Shown piece after piece: positions 1 through 10,997 of a stretch of DNA of 64,000 bases. The notes under the pieces are model-generated. The model was not told the origin of the DNA. It made no database searches and saw only the letters and a program-made list of their open reading frames with translations. The stretch's first letter is position 1, and each line of letters starts with the position of its first letter. The position numbers were made by a program, and so were the translations under genes. Location: the NCBI GenBank assembly GCA_003255065.1, contig QAOA01004365.1:211124-275123 (forward strand). The letters run 5' to 3'. The DNA comes from Cercis canadensis (lineage: Eukaryota; Streptophyta; Magnoliopsida; Fabales; Fabaceae).

Positions 1-76
1 GACTATGGTTTGAAGCACCCAGCATATCTTCCTCCCCAACAGCCCCTTCGTGGGGATGTATTAGCCTTGAAAACAT
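1..76 (-). CDS. possible first coding exon of a leftward gene, cut by the window edge
   Basis: Reading the minus strand from an ATG at 76, the frame stays open to the window edge (25 codons, beginning MFSRLIHPHEG). The DNA just upstream of that ATG is GA/TC-rich (about 80-110 and 200-310), as plant leaders often are. I do not recognise the family. An untranslated or non-coding stretch is an equally good reading, because 25 open codons prove little. Confidence 0.22.
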   Translation of the reverse strand, partial: MFSRLIHPHEGAVGEEDMLGASNHS

Positions 77-2069
77 CCTTCTTCTTCTTCAATGGTGAAA
101 GCTCACACAACACAATTACTCCAAAAGAACCCAATAATTTGATTATTGTAAAAAGAGAAGGATGGGCAGATCCAAATGTCCCATTTCCTAAAACTGGATG
201 AAGACGAAGAAGGGAGGCACCAAAGGTAAATGGGCAACTGGGTGAGTGAAAAACGCAGCAAAGGAAAAGACTTTGAGAATTGACAGAGTAGGGGAAGAGT
301 GAAAATGATGAGAGAGCCGTGCTACTGGACTTGGCACTGTCACGCTTTAGTCTTTACTGGGATTTTGTCCCTTTCTGCTGCTTTCCAAAAATTTTAAAAG
401 CGATACTGTAATGTCGTGTCGATTTTTGCCTTATTGGTATGCTCGCTCTTATTTTGCCGCTCTATTTTCCCTCCATCAGTCATTTTCCGTGGGCTGTAAA
501 CATACGAGCGTTTTTCTTTTTGGCTGAAAGTAAAGAAACAAAACAAAACCTGGATATACAATTGTGGAATGCAAATGCGGCATAAGAAAATAAGATATCC
601 AGTGGCATATATAATATTATATAGTTTCGGGTAGTTCTAGTTGGAGTTTACATTGATCGTTCTTGGTTTATTTTTAACCTAAATTTTTTTAGGTGAATTT
701 TTAATATAAAATTTTAGGTGTTTATTGTTAAATTTTAAAAATGTTATATTACTAAAAGTAATTAAGTATTTTAATTTAATGACTTTAAATTATTTTAACA
801 AATTTTTAATACAAAATGACACATGATTTACTAACTATATAAAACTTATTTATATTGTCGATAACTCAATTATTAAATCCTTGTTAAAATATCATTTTTT
901 ATTATTTATTGATTTGTTTTCATAATAAAGTAAATTGGACTAAGTTATACAACAAACACAATATTAACATATACATTATATATCTGAGTTTGAATACGGA
1001 ACTCACAAGTCTTAAAAATGACTTTGATACCACTAAATTATAAGTCATTTGATACATTATATATTTAATAAATTTTAATAAATGAGGACAATATAAACAT
1101 ATGAAATGCGAATCAGAATTCACCCGTGTTAGTTTATAAAAGTATCAAGATTAGGTTATTAATCACATTTTATAACAACAATCATATTTTATTGTTATTA
1201 TTATTATTATTTTCAAATGAAAGATACTAAATTCAATCAGAAAGCCAATTACATCTTGAAGTGCCAATATTCAAGACTTCTTGGAGAGCATCCTTCAACG
1301 CCAAGTTATTATGAATAGAGAAAGTTAAATTGACCAAGTAATGAAACCCACCCTATTGTCCACACGGCAAGAGGACTAGATAGGAAAATATTGTAAAAGC
1401 AAGTTGCAGTTTATTCTGCTGAAATAAGATAACATTGGTCTTTTTGATACCTCCCATACATATAGAGAGAAGTTATACAATAAAAGTATCTCATTCTTCT
1501 CATAATGTCACTCTACTCGATTCTAATATAGGGTTTGAATATGAGACCTCTACAATAGATTATCCAATGCTCAACTATTCTGATATTCCTATAATGATGA
1601 TACTTCCCATATATAATATTTTTTTATTGAATTAATGTGACTTATTAAGTTGATTGTTGAATTATTAAAANNNNNNNNNNNNNNNNNNNNNNNNNNNNNN
1701 NNNNNNNNNNNNNNNNNNNNNNNNNNNNNNNNNNNNNNNNNNNNNNNNNNNNNNNNNNNNNNNNNNNNNNNNNNNNNNNNNNNNNNNNNNNNNNNNNNNN
1801 NNNNNNNNNNNNNNNNNNNNNNNNNNNNNNNNNNNNNNNNNNNNNNNNNNNNNNNNNNNNNNNNNNNNNNNNNNNNNNNNNNNNNNNNNNNNNNNNNNNN
1901 NNNNNNNNNNNNNNNNNNNNNNNNNNNNNNNNNNNNNNNNNNNNNNNNNNNNNNNNNNNNNNNNNNNNNNNNNNNNNNNNNNNNNNNNNNNNNNNNNNNN
2001 NNNNNNNNNNNNNNNNNNNNNNNNNNNNNNNNNNNNNNNNNNNNNNNNNNNNNNNNNNNNNNNNNNNNN

Positions 2070-2138
<69 letters not shown>

Positions 2139-4031
2139 ATAAGGAATTAATTCAAAATTCGTCTAAACTATAAAGACCTACAGTACATTTAAACCTAACT
2201 TTTTCATCAAATAGTTGATAAAAGTTTTTTTTTATATGGTTGTTAATAGTGTTCTTTCTTTTCCTTTTAAAGTATATTATTGTAAGATATATGAATATAA
2301 CTCTATTTTGAATCTACATGATTGGATTTTTACAAAATCTAATGGTCGTCTTTATGAGAAGCATCCTGTTAAATGTTATTAATTGGTTTACCGTGTAAGA
2401 TAGATACTCTTAAAGGTGTGAATTGGCACTTGAACAGCTGATTAATTAGTTGGGAAGTGAGGGATTTAGATATAGGACTTGGTCATTGGTATTACAACTT
2501 CGTGAGGTAACAACAGAAAAGACAGTGCGAGATTAGATGCGAATCAATTTCAATTCCATATATAGGCACAGAGAAAACTTTGGCCTGTTTTTTCATTGGT
2601 CATCATATATTTTATGATTGATTAATTAGGTGGCTGTTATTTTTTCTGATTTTTTCGCATTCAATTGGGATCTACTAGTGCAACTAAAGTCTAAAGTCAT
2701 GAAAGAATTGATTGGTTGGAGGGTATTATAAAAGAAAAGTTATAGGTGACATACATTCTTCTGGTAGGAATTTTCATGGGTCTAGCCTGACTCTGCTGTA
2801 CAACTGGTTTGAATGTCGTTTAGGGGACAACCAGTGATGTGATTTTATTGAAATTAAGTTATGAATTATTAGAACTACAACTAGACTCTAGCTTTTAAGC
2901 ACTCGGATTTTTTTCTTTCTTTTGCCTCTACTGACTCATAAAAACCAAAATAATGGTAGTTACACATTATGCCAGTGAGTACAATTTAACAGTGGCTTCT
3001 AATACAATCTCTAGAAAGTGTAGAATTCATCCTGGTCAAACAGTGGCTTGCTCAAGTTCTTACAATCCATTTGATGTGAAGACTTTTTGGGCTAGTTTTA
3101 TAAGTCTGATCACAGAACACGGTTAGTATATAGAGTACGATGCAAATGCGAGGCTGATGAGCCAATGTGGAACTTTTATCAATAACATGTTATGCAGATT
3201 AAGTGGGGTCTTGTAAGTGGGTCTTGTTCTCCCTGGCATGTGCTGCAACATGAAATTTCAAAGAATGCATTATTCCAAAACCTCTTATTTTCCTTTGGTT
3301 TTTTATTGACTTGTTGAATTAGTGGGGTCTAAAGGTAAACAAATGAAAACGAGCCCACCATGTGAAATGAAATCCATTTGTGGGTAAATCAGTAGACTTA
3401 GCTATCAAAACTTGTTGATGGAGCAAAAGTCCTTTTTTTTTAATTTTTCTATTACCCTGTAGGGCAGTATTAAAGTTTGAGATGTGGATAAATGAGCTTG
3501 ATGATATTGTTATTTTTCTGGGTCTAACCAACATGCATTCTTCATCACTGTGAATATAATTAGATGCTCATTTAATGGCAGACACTGACAATGAATGGCA
3601 GGTGTGCTTCATGGGAAAGAAAAAAAAAATCTCTGAAGAGACATGATTGCTTGCTTGTCCTGGTCATTCTCATGCATCATTATTCCACTCAGCACAAAAA
3701 GGCAACAATTTGAGGAAATAAAATGAACACAACCATAGCATTCAATTAAAAATTTTTGCCATTTGAAGCTTGGTTACACTACATCACCCCCAATCTACCA
3801 TAGTAAAAAATTGTGTCATAATCTAGATGAGGCTCATTTGTTGGAGATTTATCCCCATTTGGCCTTATATGTACATAATAAGATTAGTGAATTTTTAAAT
3901 GCTAAGAATTAGGCACCTTTTCCAGCTTATAGAAAAGAAGTGAGGAGTTGTTGATACGAAGACAAAGTTGAGGTGATGCATGAAAGGATGATATGGTAGA
4001 GAATGATTGAAGCAGTAGCAGTAGGTGTTTC
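77..4031. other. intergenic DNA with an assembly gap
   Basis: No gene is supported here. The stretch is AT-rich with decayed repeat DNA. A copy of a dispersed repeat of about 80 bp lies near 975-1055. A sized gap (1671-2069) is followed by a run of about 67 A. The bases right after the A-run (2137-2200) resemble one end of the long inverted-repeat element at 15319-15797. Confidence 0.6.
1671..2069. other. assembly gap (399 N) followed by a poly-A run
   Basis: A block of N is followed directly by about 67 consecutive A bases (2070-2136). The homopolymer probably caused the assembly to stop. The frame that appears open across the gap is meaningless. Confidence 0.95.
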
Positions 4032-4906
4032 TCAGTTCATAATGAGCTTTCTGTGCTTTGAATCAGTGAGACAGTTAGTGGCTGCACAGAGAACAAGATC
4101 CCTCTTGTTATTGAGACAAGGGATTGTGCTAGAGTCTTGAGATAGTAGGCAACAAGTTGGAGAAGAAATGGTCACTGGGGGGATTTCAATGGAATGAAGT
4201 TGGGGAGGTGGGTGCTGCCACTGTGGGAGTGGTCCTGCCAAGAGGAGGGTCTGCAGCAATGGTCCAGCTTCTACGACTGCCTTTAAAAGTTTCCCTTTCT
4301 CTGGTAATGGTTTCTTCTCTGCTAGTTCAAAAATTGCTTGCAGTGCTGGTGGCTGTGTTGTTGACCCTGCATTAGGAGAGGCAATGTTGCTTTCATCACA
4401 ATCCGAAGAAGCCGCGGGCGCGCAATGGATTTTGGAGATGCAACCTTGTAGTTCATCTTCATTCTGTGAAATTGAGTCCTTTTCGTGTAGCAGATGGTTA
4501 TGCAGAAGTTGCTGCTGCTGCTGCTGCTTCTGCTGAATTTCTTGTTGGAGCTCTAGTTTTTCCAACATTAGCTTCCGGCATTTTTCTTGGGCTTCATCTC
4601 TCTCTTTGATGACCCTGCTTAAAAGATCATTCAGATGGATTATTTCACATTCTCTTCTAGTAATCTCCTCCTTAGCTGACACAATGGTTTCCTCTAGCTC
4701 CAAGGTTGTGTACACAAGAGAATGCCTTATGTCCTCAAACCCCTGCTAGTTCAGGAAACATAACACTAGACTCCTTAATTAGAAAACATTGAACAAATTC
4801 AAAAATAAAAAAGAAAACCCATTAAACTATTAAACAAAAATGATTTTTATCACACCTCTTCTTGGTAGCAGAAGTCCCAGCTAAGAGGGCTGCACTCATC
4901 TTCCAT
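4032..4906 (-). CDS. DUF1635 family coiled-coil protein
   Basis: Two exons, 4906-4856 and 4742-4032, joined in phase 0 with a GT donor and an AG acceptor, give 253 residues. The start is the ATG at 4906, which opens with MEDECSPLSWDFCYQEE. Exon 2 continues into the family signature around residues 18-80, where a leucine- and glutamate-rich helix contains LVYTTLELEETI and DLLSRVIKERDEAQEKC. A glutamine tract (coded by CAG/CTG repeats, about 4507-4536) follows the coiled coil. The C-terminal half is proline- and serine-rich and low in predicted structure. DUF1635 proteins are plant-specific, about this length, and their molecular role is not known to me. An initiation inside exon 2 would lose the conserved N-terminal helix, so the spliced start is preferred. 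Confidence 0.85.
4507..4536. repeat. CTG/CAG trinucleotide tract in the DUF1635 exon
   Basis: A short trinucleotide run, read as CAG/CAA-type codons on the minus strand, encodes the QKQQQQQQ tract after the coiled coil. Such tracts often vary in length between alleles. Confidence 0.7.
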
Positions 4907-7900
4907 TTTCTGCAGTTGTACCACTCTCAAGAGAGGGAGGGTAGGAAAGAGGGAGAATAACTTATCTTGGATCTTCTAGCAAGGAATATTGTAGTTCTAT
5001 CTTCATGTGTCTACTTTCCTTTTATTCTTGTTCTTAGCTTTCTTTCATGGGACATGAAGTTGGAAAAAAAGGCACAAAAGGCCAAAACTTTAAAGCACAA
5101 AGGCCAAATGGCAAGTGCATTTTAGCTTTTTACAAATAGGCATAGTACACAAGGACTAGAATTCGGTGGAGGGTAGGGAGAAATTGCGATTTTGTTAGTG
5201 GTTCAACTTGGACCCAAATTCTATTCATGTTGTGCCTTTTTAGGTAGCGGCGGATGGCTCGTGTGCACATGTAAAACTGAAAGTAAAATTTGAGTATGTC
5301 AATGAAAAGCACGACTGCTTCCATTCTGTTCATGCAGTCTAAGGAAACAAAAGTGGAGCTTTGAAGCAAAGGGTTCAAGAGTTTAACTACTTAAGTGAAT
5401 AAATAATAACTAATTACTTGTACACTAATTAGATTTATAGCAGAATTGACACAATCAAACTTTAATTATACTGATTTAAACTTTTTTTTTCTAAGTTTAG
5501 ATTGTGCCAACTATAATAATGTGTTGTGAGCTTAAGTAGTGTATAAGTCGTATTATTCATAAACAAATATTAATGAAAAGTGATATTGTCCAATACACAA
5601 AGCTCAAAAGTTTTTGTTTTTTTTTTTTCAAAAAGAAAGGAGAAATTTTAAGATTTTGAGTTATTTCATATCTGCTTCAAATCCTCTAATTGTCCTTATT
5701 CTCCACTTTCTTCTTAAGAATCTTTTCTTTTATTATCAAAAAGACTAATACGTGATCTAGATATACAGATGTGACAGTATTGCAGTCAATTAGAACTGCA
5801 ATGCAGACTGAATGCAAATGGTGAGAACTTGAAAGACATGCAATTAGACATATAGCAGGAATGTCAAGCTGAAAGCAATGCCTTTAATATTCTGAGAAGA
5901 ATGTTTACGCATTACTTTTTTGATTGGAAGATCTCCTTTCAGACTAAAACACAAAACCTAGTTTGAGGAATGATTAAAGCCATCAGATCTCAATTCCCTT
6001 TTTCTTTTGGGCATATGTGCTTTGCTTTGGTTTTTCTTTTTGACCCTAAAGAGAAGTTTTTGATGGCTTTATTAGTTATTATCATGCTATACCATACTAT
6101 ACTCTAAAGCATGCATTGTTCTTCCCTTTTCCCTCCCCACTCCCACCATCATTTCTCAGTTTTCACTCAAATGCTTATAATGCAAAGTTGTCTATTTAAA
6201 ATGACATATCAACTTTCAAATTTAACCTACATCTCTAGCCTCTTTGAGAGTTAATCTTAACTTACTTACTCTTTGGCAGTAAAGTTATGTAAAGATATGA
6301 TTACAATTTGGTTTTCTGCAAATTGAAAATGATTTTTGGATCATTAAGAGATAACAAATCCAAAAAAACACAAAAAGAGATGAAAGGGCAATTCACTTAT
6401 AACCCACATTAGATTTTTTATTGGACATAAGCAGAAATTTTTAGAGAATGGGATTTGTCAGCATATCTGTGAGTCAGAGAAGGAGAGGAACAAAAATATG
6501 TTTTCACCAGAAGAAAAGGACAAAGGAGTTAGTGGTGGGTCCTCATGGACCTCTTTTGTATAACAAAGCTCAACGTTTTCAGATCAAAAGGGATGAAAAA
6601 ACAACGGCTTGTCATTTGACCCCATGGCCATGCAATGCATGCTTCCCCAAAATTGATCACTGTTTTTGGAAGAAAATCTTGATATTCTCCTCAATGTCCT
6701 CATTCTAAGCGTGTGGGCTCCTCTTAACCTCTTCATATTTTTCTTATTCTTTTTTTTTTTTTAACTTTTAACTATGATTCTAAATTTGAATACAAAACAC
6801 ACGAATTTTAAAAACGATCTCAGAACCACTCAACTACAAGATGTTTAGTCTTTTTCTATTCTTCATGTTCATGCATACACGAGTGTTAGAAAACTATTAC
6901 CATTTATAGTATATTAATTTTTGTTTTGGCTGAATTATAATATTGTGAATTTAACTCTATTGGAAATTTGGAACAAGAGTTATATAGTATGATTTAAAAC
7001 AAACAATTTGTATTTGAAATGTAGTAATTTTTACAAGCAAAATAGGAGGCAACTAGACTACACATGACTCTTTGTAGAGAATATTTTATCTTATTTAGAG
7101 AGACTTATCCACTTTTTGTGAATGAAAATGGATAAATTAGAGGTGGTATTTTATAGATTTATCAACAAGTATTGGGCCCATACTTAAATACAATGAGTTA
7201 TTATCTTTATTATTAAACTCACTAAAGGAGTATACTCTAATAAATGAGCAAGCGTTACCCAAATTCAACATTACTAAATAGTGCCTTTGACAAAATTAAA
7301 AGTTAAGACTCAATATTTATCTTTATTTATGTAACATTTTAACTAGTTGACATCTTCACTATTCTCATCATTATTAAAATAGTGGAAAGTAATTTTATAA
7401 AAGAGTCTCTCTAGAAGGAATCTGAGCGCTTAAAAAATTCTTGAACTTGAAAATAGTGATGGTAGTGCTAACAACATGCATGAAAGATTGTATAGACATG
7501 TTTCTTACAGACTATCAAATATTAAATTATGTTATATTAGTTAAAGTGATCATTTTTTGTATTATAAATGACTGATTTGACGAGTAATGTTATTATTCGA
7601 TGATTAAAATGACATCAAAAATAAATTAATGACTAAAATAATATTTGAAAAATAATTTAAAAACAACAAAATATTTTACTCTTGTATAAATAATCTTATT
7701 AAAGATTATATTAATTAATTGCATAATATTTTTCTCCATGAGGCAATATATATATTTTTGCATGGTTTCGGCTTTTGTTTACATATATGTTATGCATAGC
7801 TTTTGTTTTTTGAGATTTACAAGGCATGAAGAAATAGTCCATTGCCCTTTAATAAATGTTATTCACCTCAGCAAATAACATGGAATATCTCATTCGTGAT

Positions 7901-8849
7901 CACAATATCACTTTAATTTATAACTAAAATTAATACATCACACCTGACGTAAGTTGGCTGTCATCAGCTAATTGATCGTACTTCTGTTAGAGACAAATTG
8001 ATTAAAAAAANTTTGATAATAGTGTGTTTACCCCTTTCATAATTAAGTGTTCAAAAGTGTTGCAGTCCTTTTTAATAAATATTATTTATGGTGATGAACC
8101 TATTTTAGGCATTCCTTCAAACTCAAAAAATTTCCATATTAGGTCTTGGACTCTAGATAATAGGAGTGATTTATTTTTTCTTAAAATTTTATTTTATTTT
8201 ATTTTAATAGAATTTGAACATGAAATCTTCATAATAAAATATCATATGTTCAATTATTAAAGTGTGTCTTCTAAGACAAATTTCATAGAGTGTTAATAAT
8301 AAAAATTACTCTTAAACTTTCACCTAATAACTTAAAATTTTAAATTAAATTTGATGATTTAGAGTAGCATCATTTAAAAAAATTATATTAAAATTTAAAT
8401 TATTTTTTGATATTTTTGACTATAATTTTGAATTCAAACACAGAATTCACAAATTTTGAGAACGATTTCAGTATCACTTGACCACATATCATTTGTTATA
8501 AAAGTTTAATTGCTATGCTTGCCTAGATATTGCTTATGTTCTATAATCTTTTTTTGAATAAATTTAATACATAAATATAGACGTCCTGCGTTATTGTTTT
8601 CACATTTTGAAATAGAAAATAATAACATTGGCATAAATATGTACTTCTTTTTATTGGGAATTAACATTTGGAAATAGTAAATATCTAAGACAACCTTCGT
8701 TTTGCAAGGACATCTTCATCTACCTTCTTGACTTTTACCTAGAAAGAGGTCAACTAGTGCCCTTTTAGGTTTCATTTTTCAATTTAGAGTCATAGAACAC
8801 GATCAACAACTTAGACTATGCAAACAATATCCAATAAGGGTTTAGGTTT

Positions 8850-8901
8850 GGGCAGTGCTTTTTTTTTTTTTTTTTTTTCTNGGGCAGTGCTTTTTTTTTT
8901 T
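8850..8901. repeat. short direct repeat around a single N
   Basis: GGGCAGTGC followed by a T-run occurs at 8850 and again at 8882, immediately after the N at 8881. The offset is 32 bp. This fits two overlapping contig ends left unmerged. Confidence 0.75.
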
Positions 8902-9241
8902 TTTGTTTTGCTGTTTTCATATTTTGTCAACAATCTTTTGAAAATGATCATGTATTCATGTGATCCCTTTCATTTAATTAAGTTTTGGTTCGTGCAGTGA
9001 CGCGGTTTGCTTTAGAATATCGTGGAGTAAAATCAGGCCCTTTTTGTCTCTCTCTTTTTTGCACGTGGTGGGCAGGATTTCAGATATTGTAAACGACAGA
9101 CCCACACAACACAATCGATAAATAGTCTAACAATAAGTCTTTAAAATGCAATTATGTATATGCTTAACTTAATTTAGCATAACAAAAGATATCTTCAAAA
9201 GGGAAACTTTAGTGTGAAAAGTAAAAAGAAAAGAAAAAAAA

Positions 9242-9553
9242 GAAAGTTTTGGTAAATTGACCTGAATAATGTTGTTTTGTAAATTAATTACGTAAAATTG
9301 GTACTTTTTAAATTATTTACTAAAAATGGGCAGTTTTGATTAATTTGTTATTTGTCATACGCAATAAAGTGAGTCACGCTTTACCTTGTAAAGTGTGTTC
9401 TCAATGAACACGTATTATCTCATAAAGTGTAATTACGTGACTCTCTACTTTTTGAAACACTACTCATTTTAGATAAATAGTTTAGAAATTGTCATTTTTA
9501 CGTAATTAGTTTACAAAACAGTATTCTTCAAGTCAATTTGCCAAAAGTTTCTT
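9242..9553. mobile_element. MITE-like inverted repeat, about 310 bp
   Basis: The left end (9242-9300, beginning GAAAGTTTTGGTAAATTGAC) matches the reverse complement of the right end (9490-9553, beginning AAGAAACTTTTGGCAAATTG) over about 60 bases with few mismatches. The pattern TTTTGTAAA-TAATTACGTAAAA is present in both arms. The interior has no coding potential, so this looks like a non-autonomous DNA transposon. The superfamily cannot be assigned, because I could not define a clear target-site duplication. Confidence 0.7.
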
Positions 9554-9745
9554 AGATACTTTTGATATTAATGTGATATGTCATAAATAGTCAATGTATA
9601 AATGACATATATACAAGTCAATTATTTTTAAGTTTGTTTGAAAAAATAAGAAAAATTATATTTTATATCTAATAAAATATAAAAAAGTATGTATATTTGT
9701 CATGTCAGTGTGGTATGACATACACATATAGTATCACAGAATCCC
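9547..9745 (+). mobile_element. 205-bp repeat family, copy A
   Basis: Runs from GTTTCTTAGATAC to ATCACAGAATCCC and is alignable end to end with the copies at 17133-17341 and 35243-35450. Shared blocks include AAATGACAT followed by ACAAGT, TTTATATCTAATAAAATAT, and TGTCAGTGTGGTATGACAT. The ends are weakly inverted (GTATGTCATA-type motif at both), which suits a small MITE. It abuts the inverted repeat to its left. Confidence 0.65.
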
Positions 9746-10997
9746 AAAAAAAAAAGTTCATTTTTTGCGAAGATATGTGAAGTCCTAAATTAAGCAAAAA
9801 GTTACAATTAAGAAAAAAAAATATACAAGAATTGAAGGAGAAGAAATACTAGTTTAGTGTGTTTATAAAAAAAAAAAAAAAAAATTAGGTGTTTTTATTC
9901 ATAATTACCACGAATTCACCTAATTTCAATTTTAATTAAGAATTACGTGATTAAATATGATTTTAATCGCATGATATGTTTCCAACTTTCCATTAATAGA
10001 CGAATGGTCTAAGGGATAAAAATTCTTTTGTACACAAAATATGAAGCTCAATAGGTTAACTATACATTTTTAAACCTTAGAAGAATGTTAAAAAAAAATT
10101 CTGTATATCTACCAAAACAATAAAAAGCTTTCCATATAACTTACCCTATTAAGATATGCCTAACACAAGGGCAATCCGCCATAACCACAATTGATAAAAC
10201 TTGCACCCAATTAGAAAAGTTAATTAAATTAATCCTTTTTTTTTTTTGGCCATAAGTTGATTACATGAATCAATGATCAAATAGTTGAAAGAACAAATAA
10301 ACATAGTCATCAAAGTGGACAAGCCTTTGCAGGCAATACAAAGTACTGGCCCAGAGTAGACTCCAATTTAATATCTTTATCTATTAGAAGAACCAGTGTT
10401 GCACCAGCTGTTCAAGCTAATTAAGTCATACCTCTTAGTATTTTTATGTTTTTTTTTTTTTTTTTGGGTGGGGGGGTGGTGTTTAAAATAACCTCTTGAG
10501 TAACTTCAATCCTAGTTCAAAGAAATTCCAAGAAACAAAGAAACCATTTACACATCAAAACGCCTAGAAACTTATAAGTTCTAAGGAAACTGCTGATCAT
10601 GTTTTAGCTGTGTAAAGGGAATATCTCATTGATAGAATGGTAGACCAATTTTTCCATTGAACAAAAACAAAAATGATAAACACCCATCCACCCGGCAACA
10701 GGACATACAGTTACTTGTATATACAACCATAAATGCAAATTGAGAAAAACATTTGTCCGTCAATGTGTCTTGTATTTATCCTCCAAAGACAACCATAATA
10801 TAACAGACATCACTTTGTAGTTTTCTAATTTTTCAGTGAGTCAGAAACATGTAACCCTGAACCAAAAAACAAAAAAACTCTATCACAATGCACTATAATG
10901 GCAGTTTGAGAGGCACATCATGCGTTGAAGTTTAAACTCCATTTTACCATTCTTCTCTACAAAATTATTGATTTTCCAGAGGAAAAAAAATTTTGGT

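Larger units (their letters stand above)
4907..10997. other. intergenic DNA rich in decayed repeats
   Basis: No gene is supported. GA-rich DNA just above 4906 probably is the leader of the DUF1635 gene. Copies of the dispersed repeat of about 80 bp lie near 6768-6845 and 8403-8490. A MITE-like inverted repeat occupies 9242-9553, directly followed by one copy of the 205-bp family (9547-9745). Isolated N bases are at 8011 and 8881. Confidence 0.6.

Noticed and set aside
1650..2150. Open frame of 166 codons on the plus strand
   Set aside because: It is made of N bases and the poly-A run; there is no real coding content.
6448..6708. Plus-strand frame of 86 codons
   Set aside because: Composition and lack of family features suggest chance; no supporting signals.
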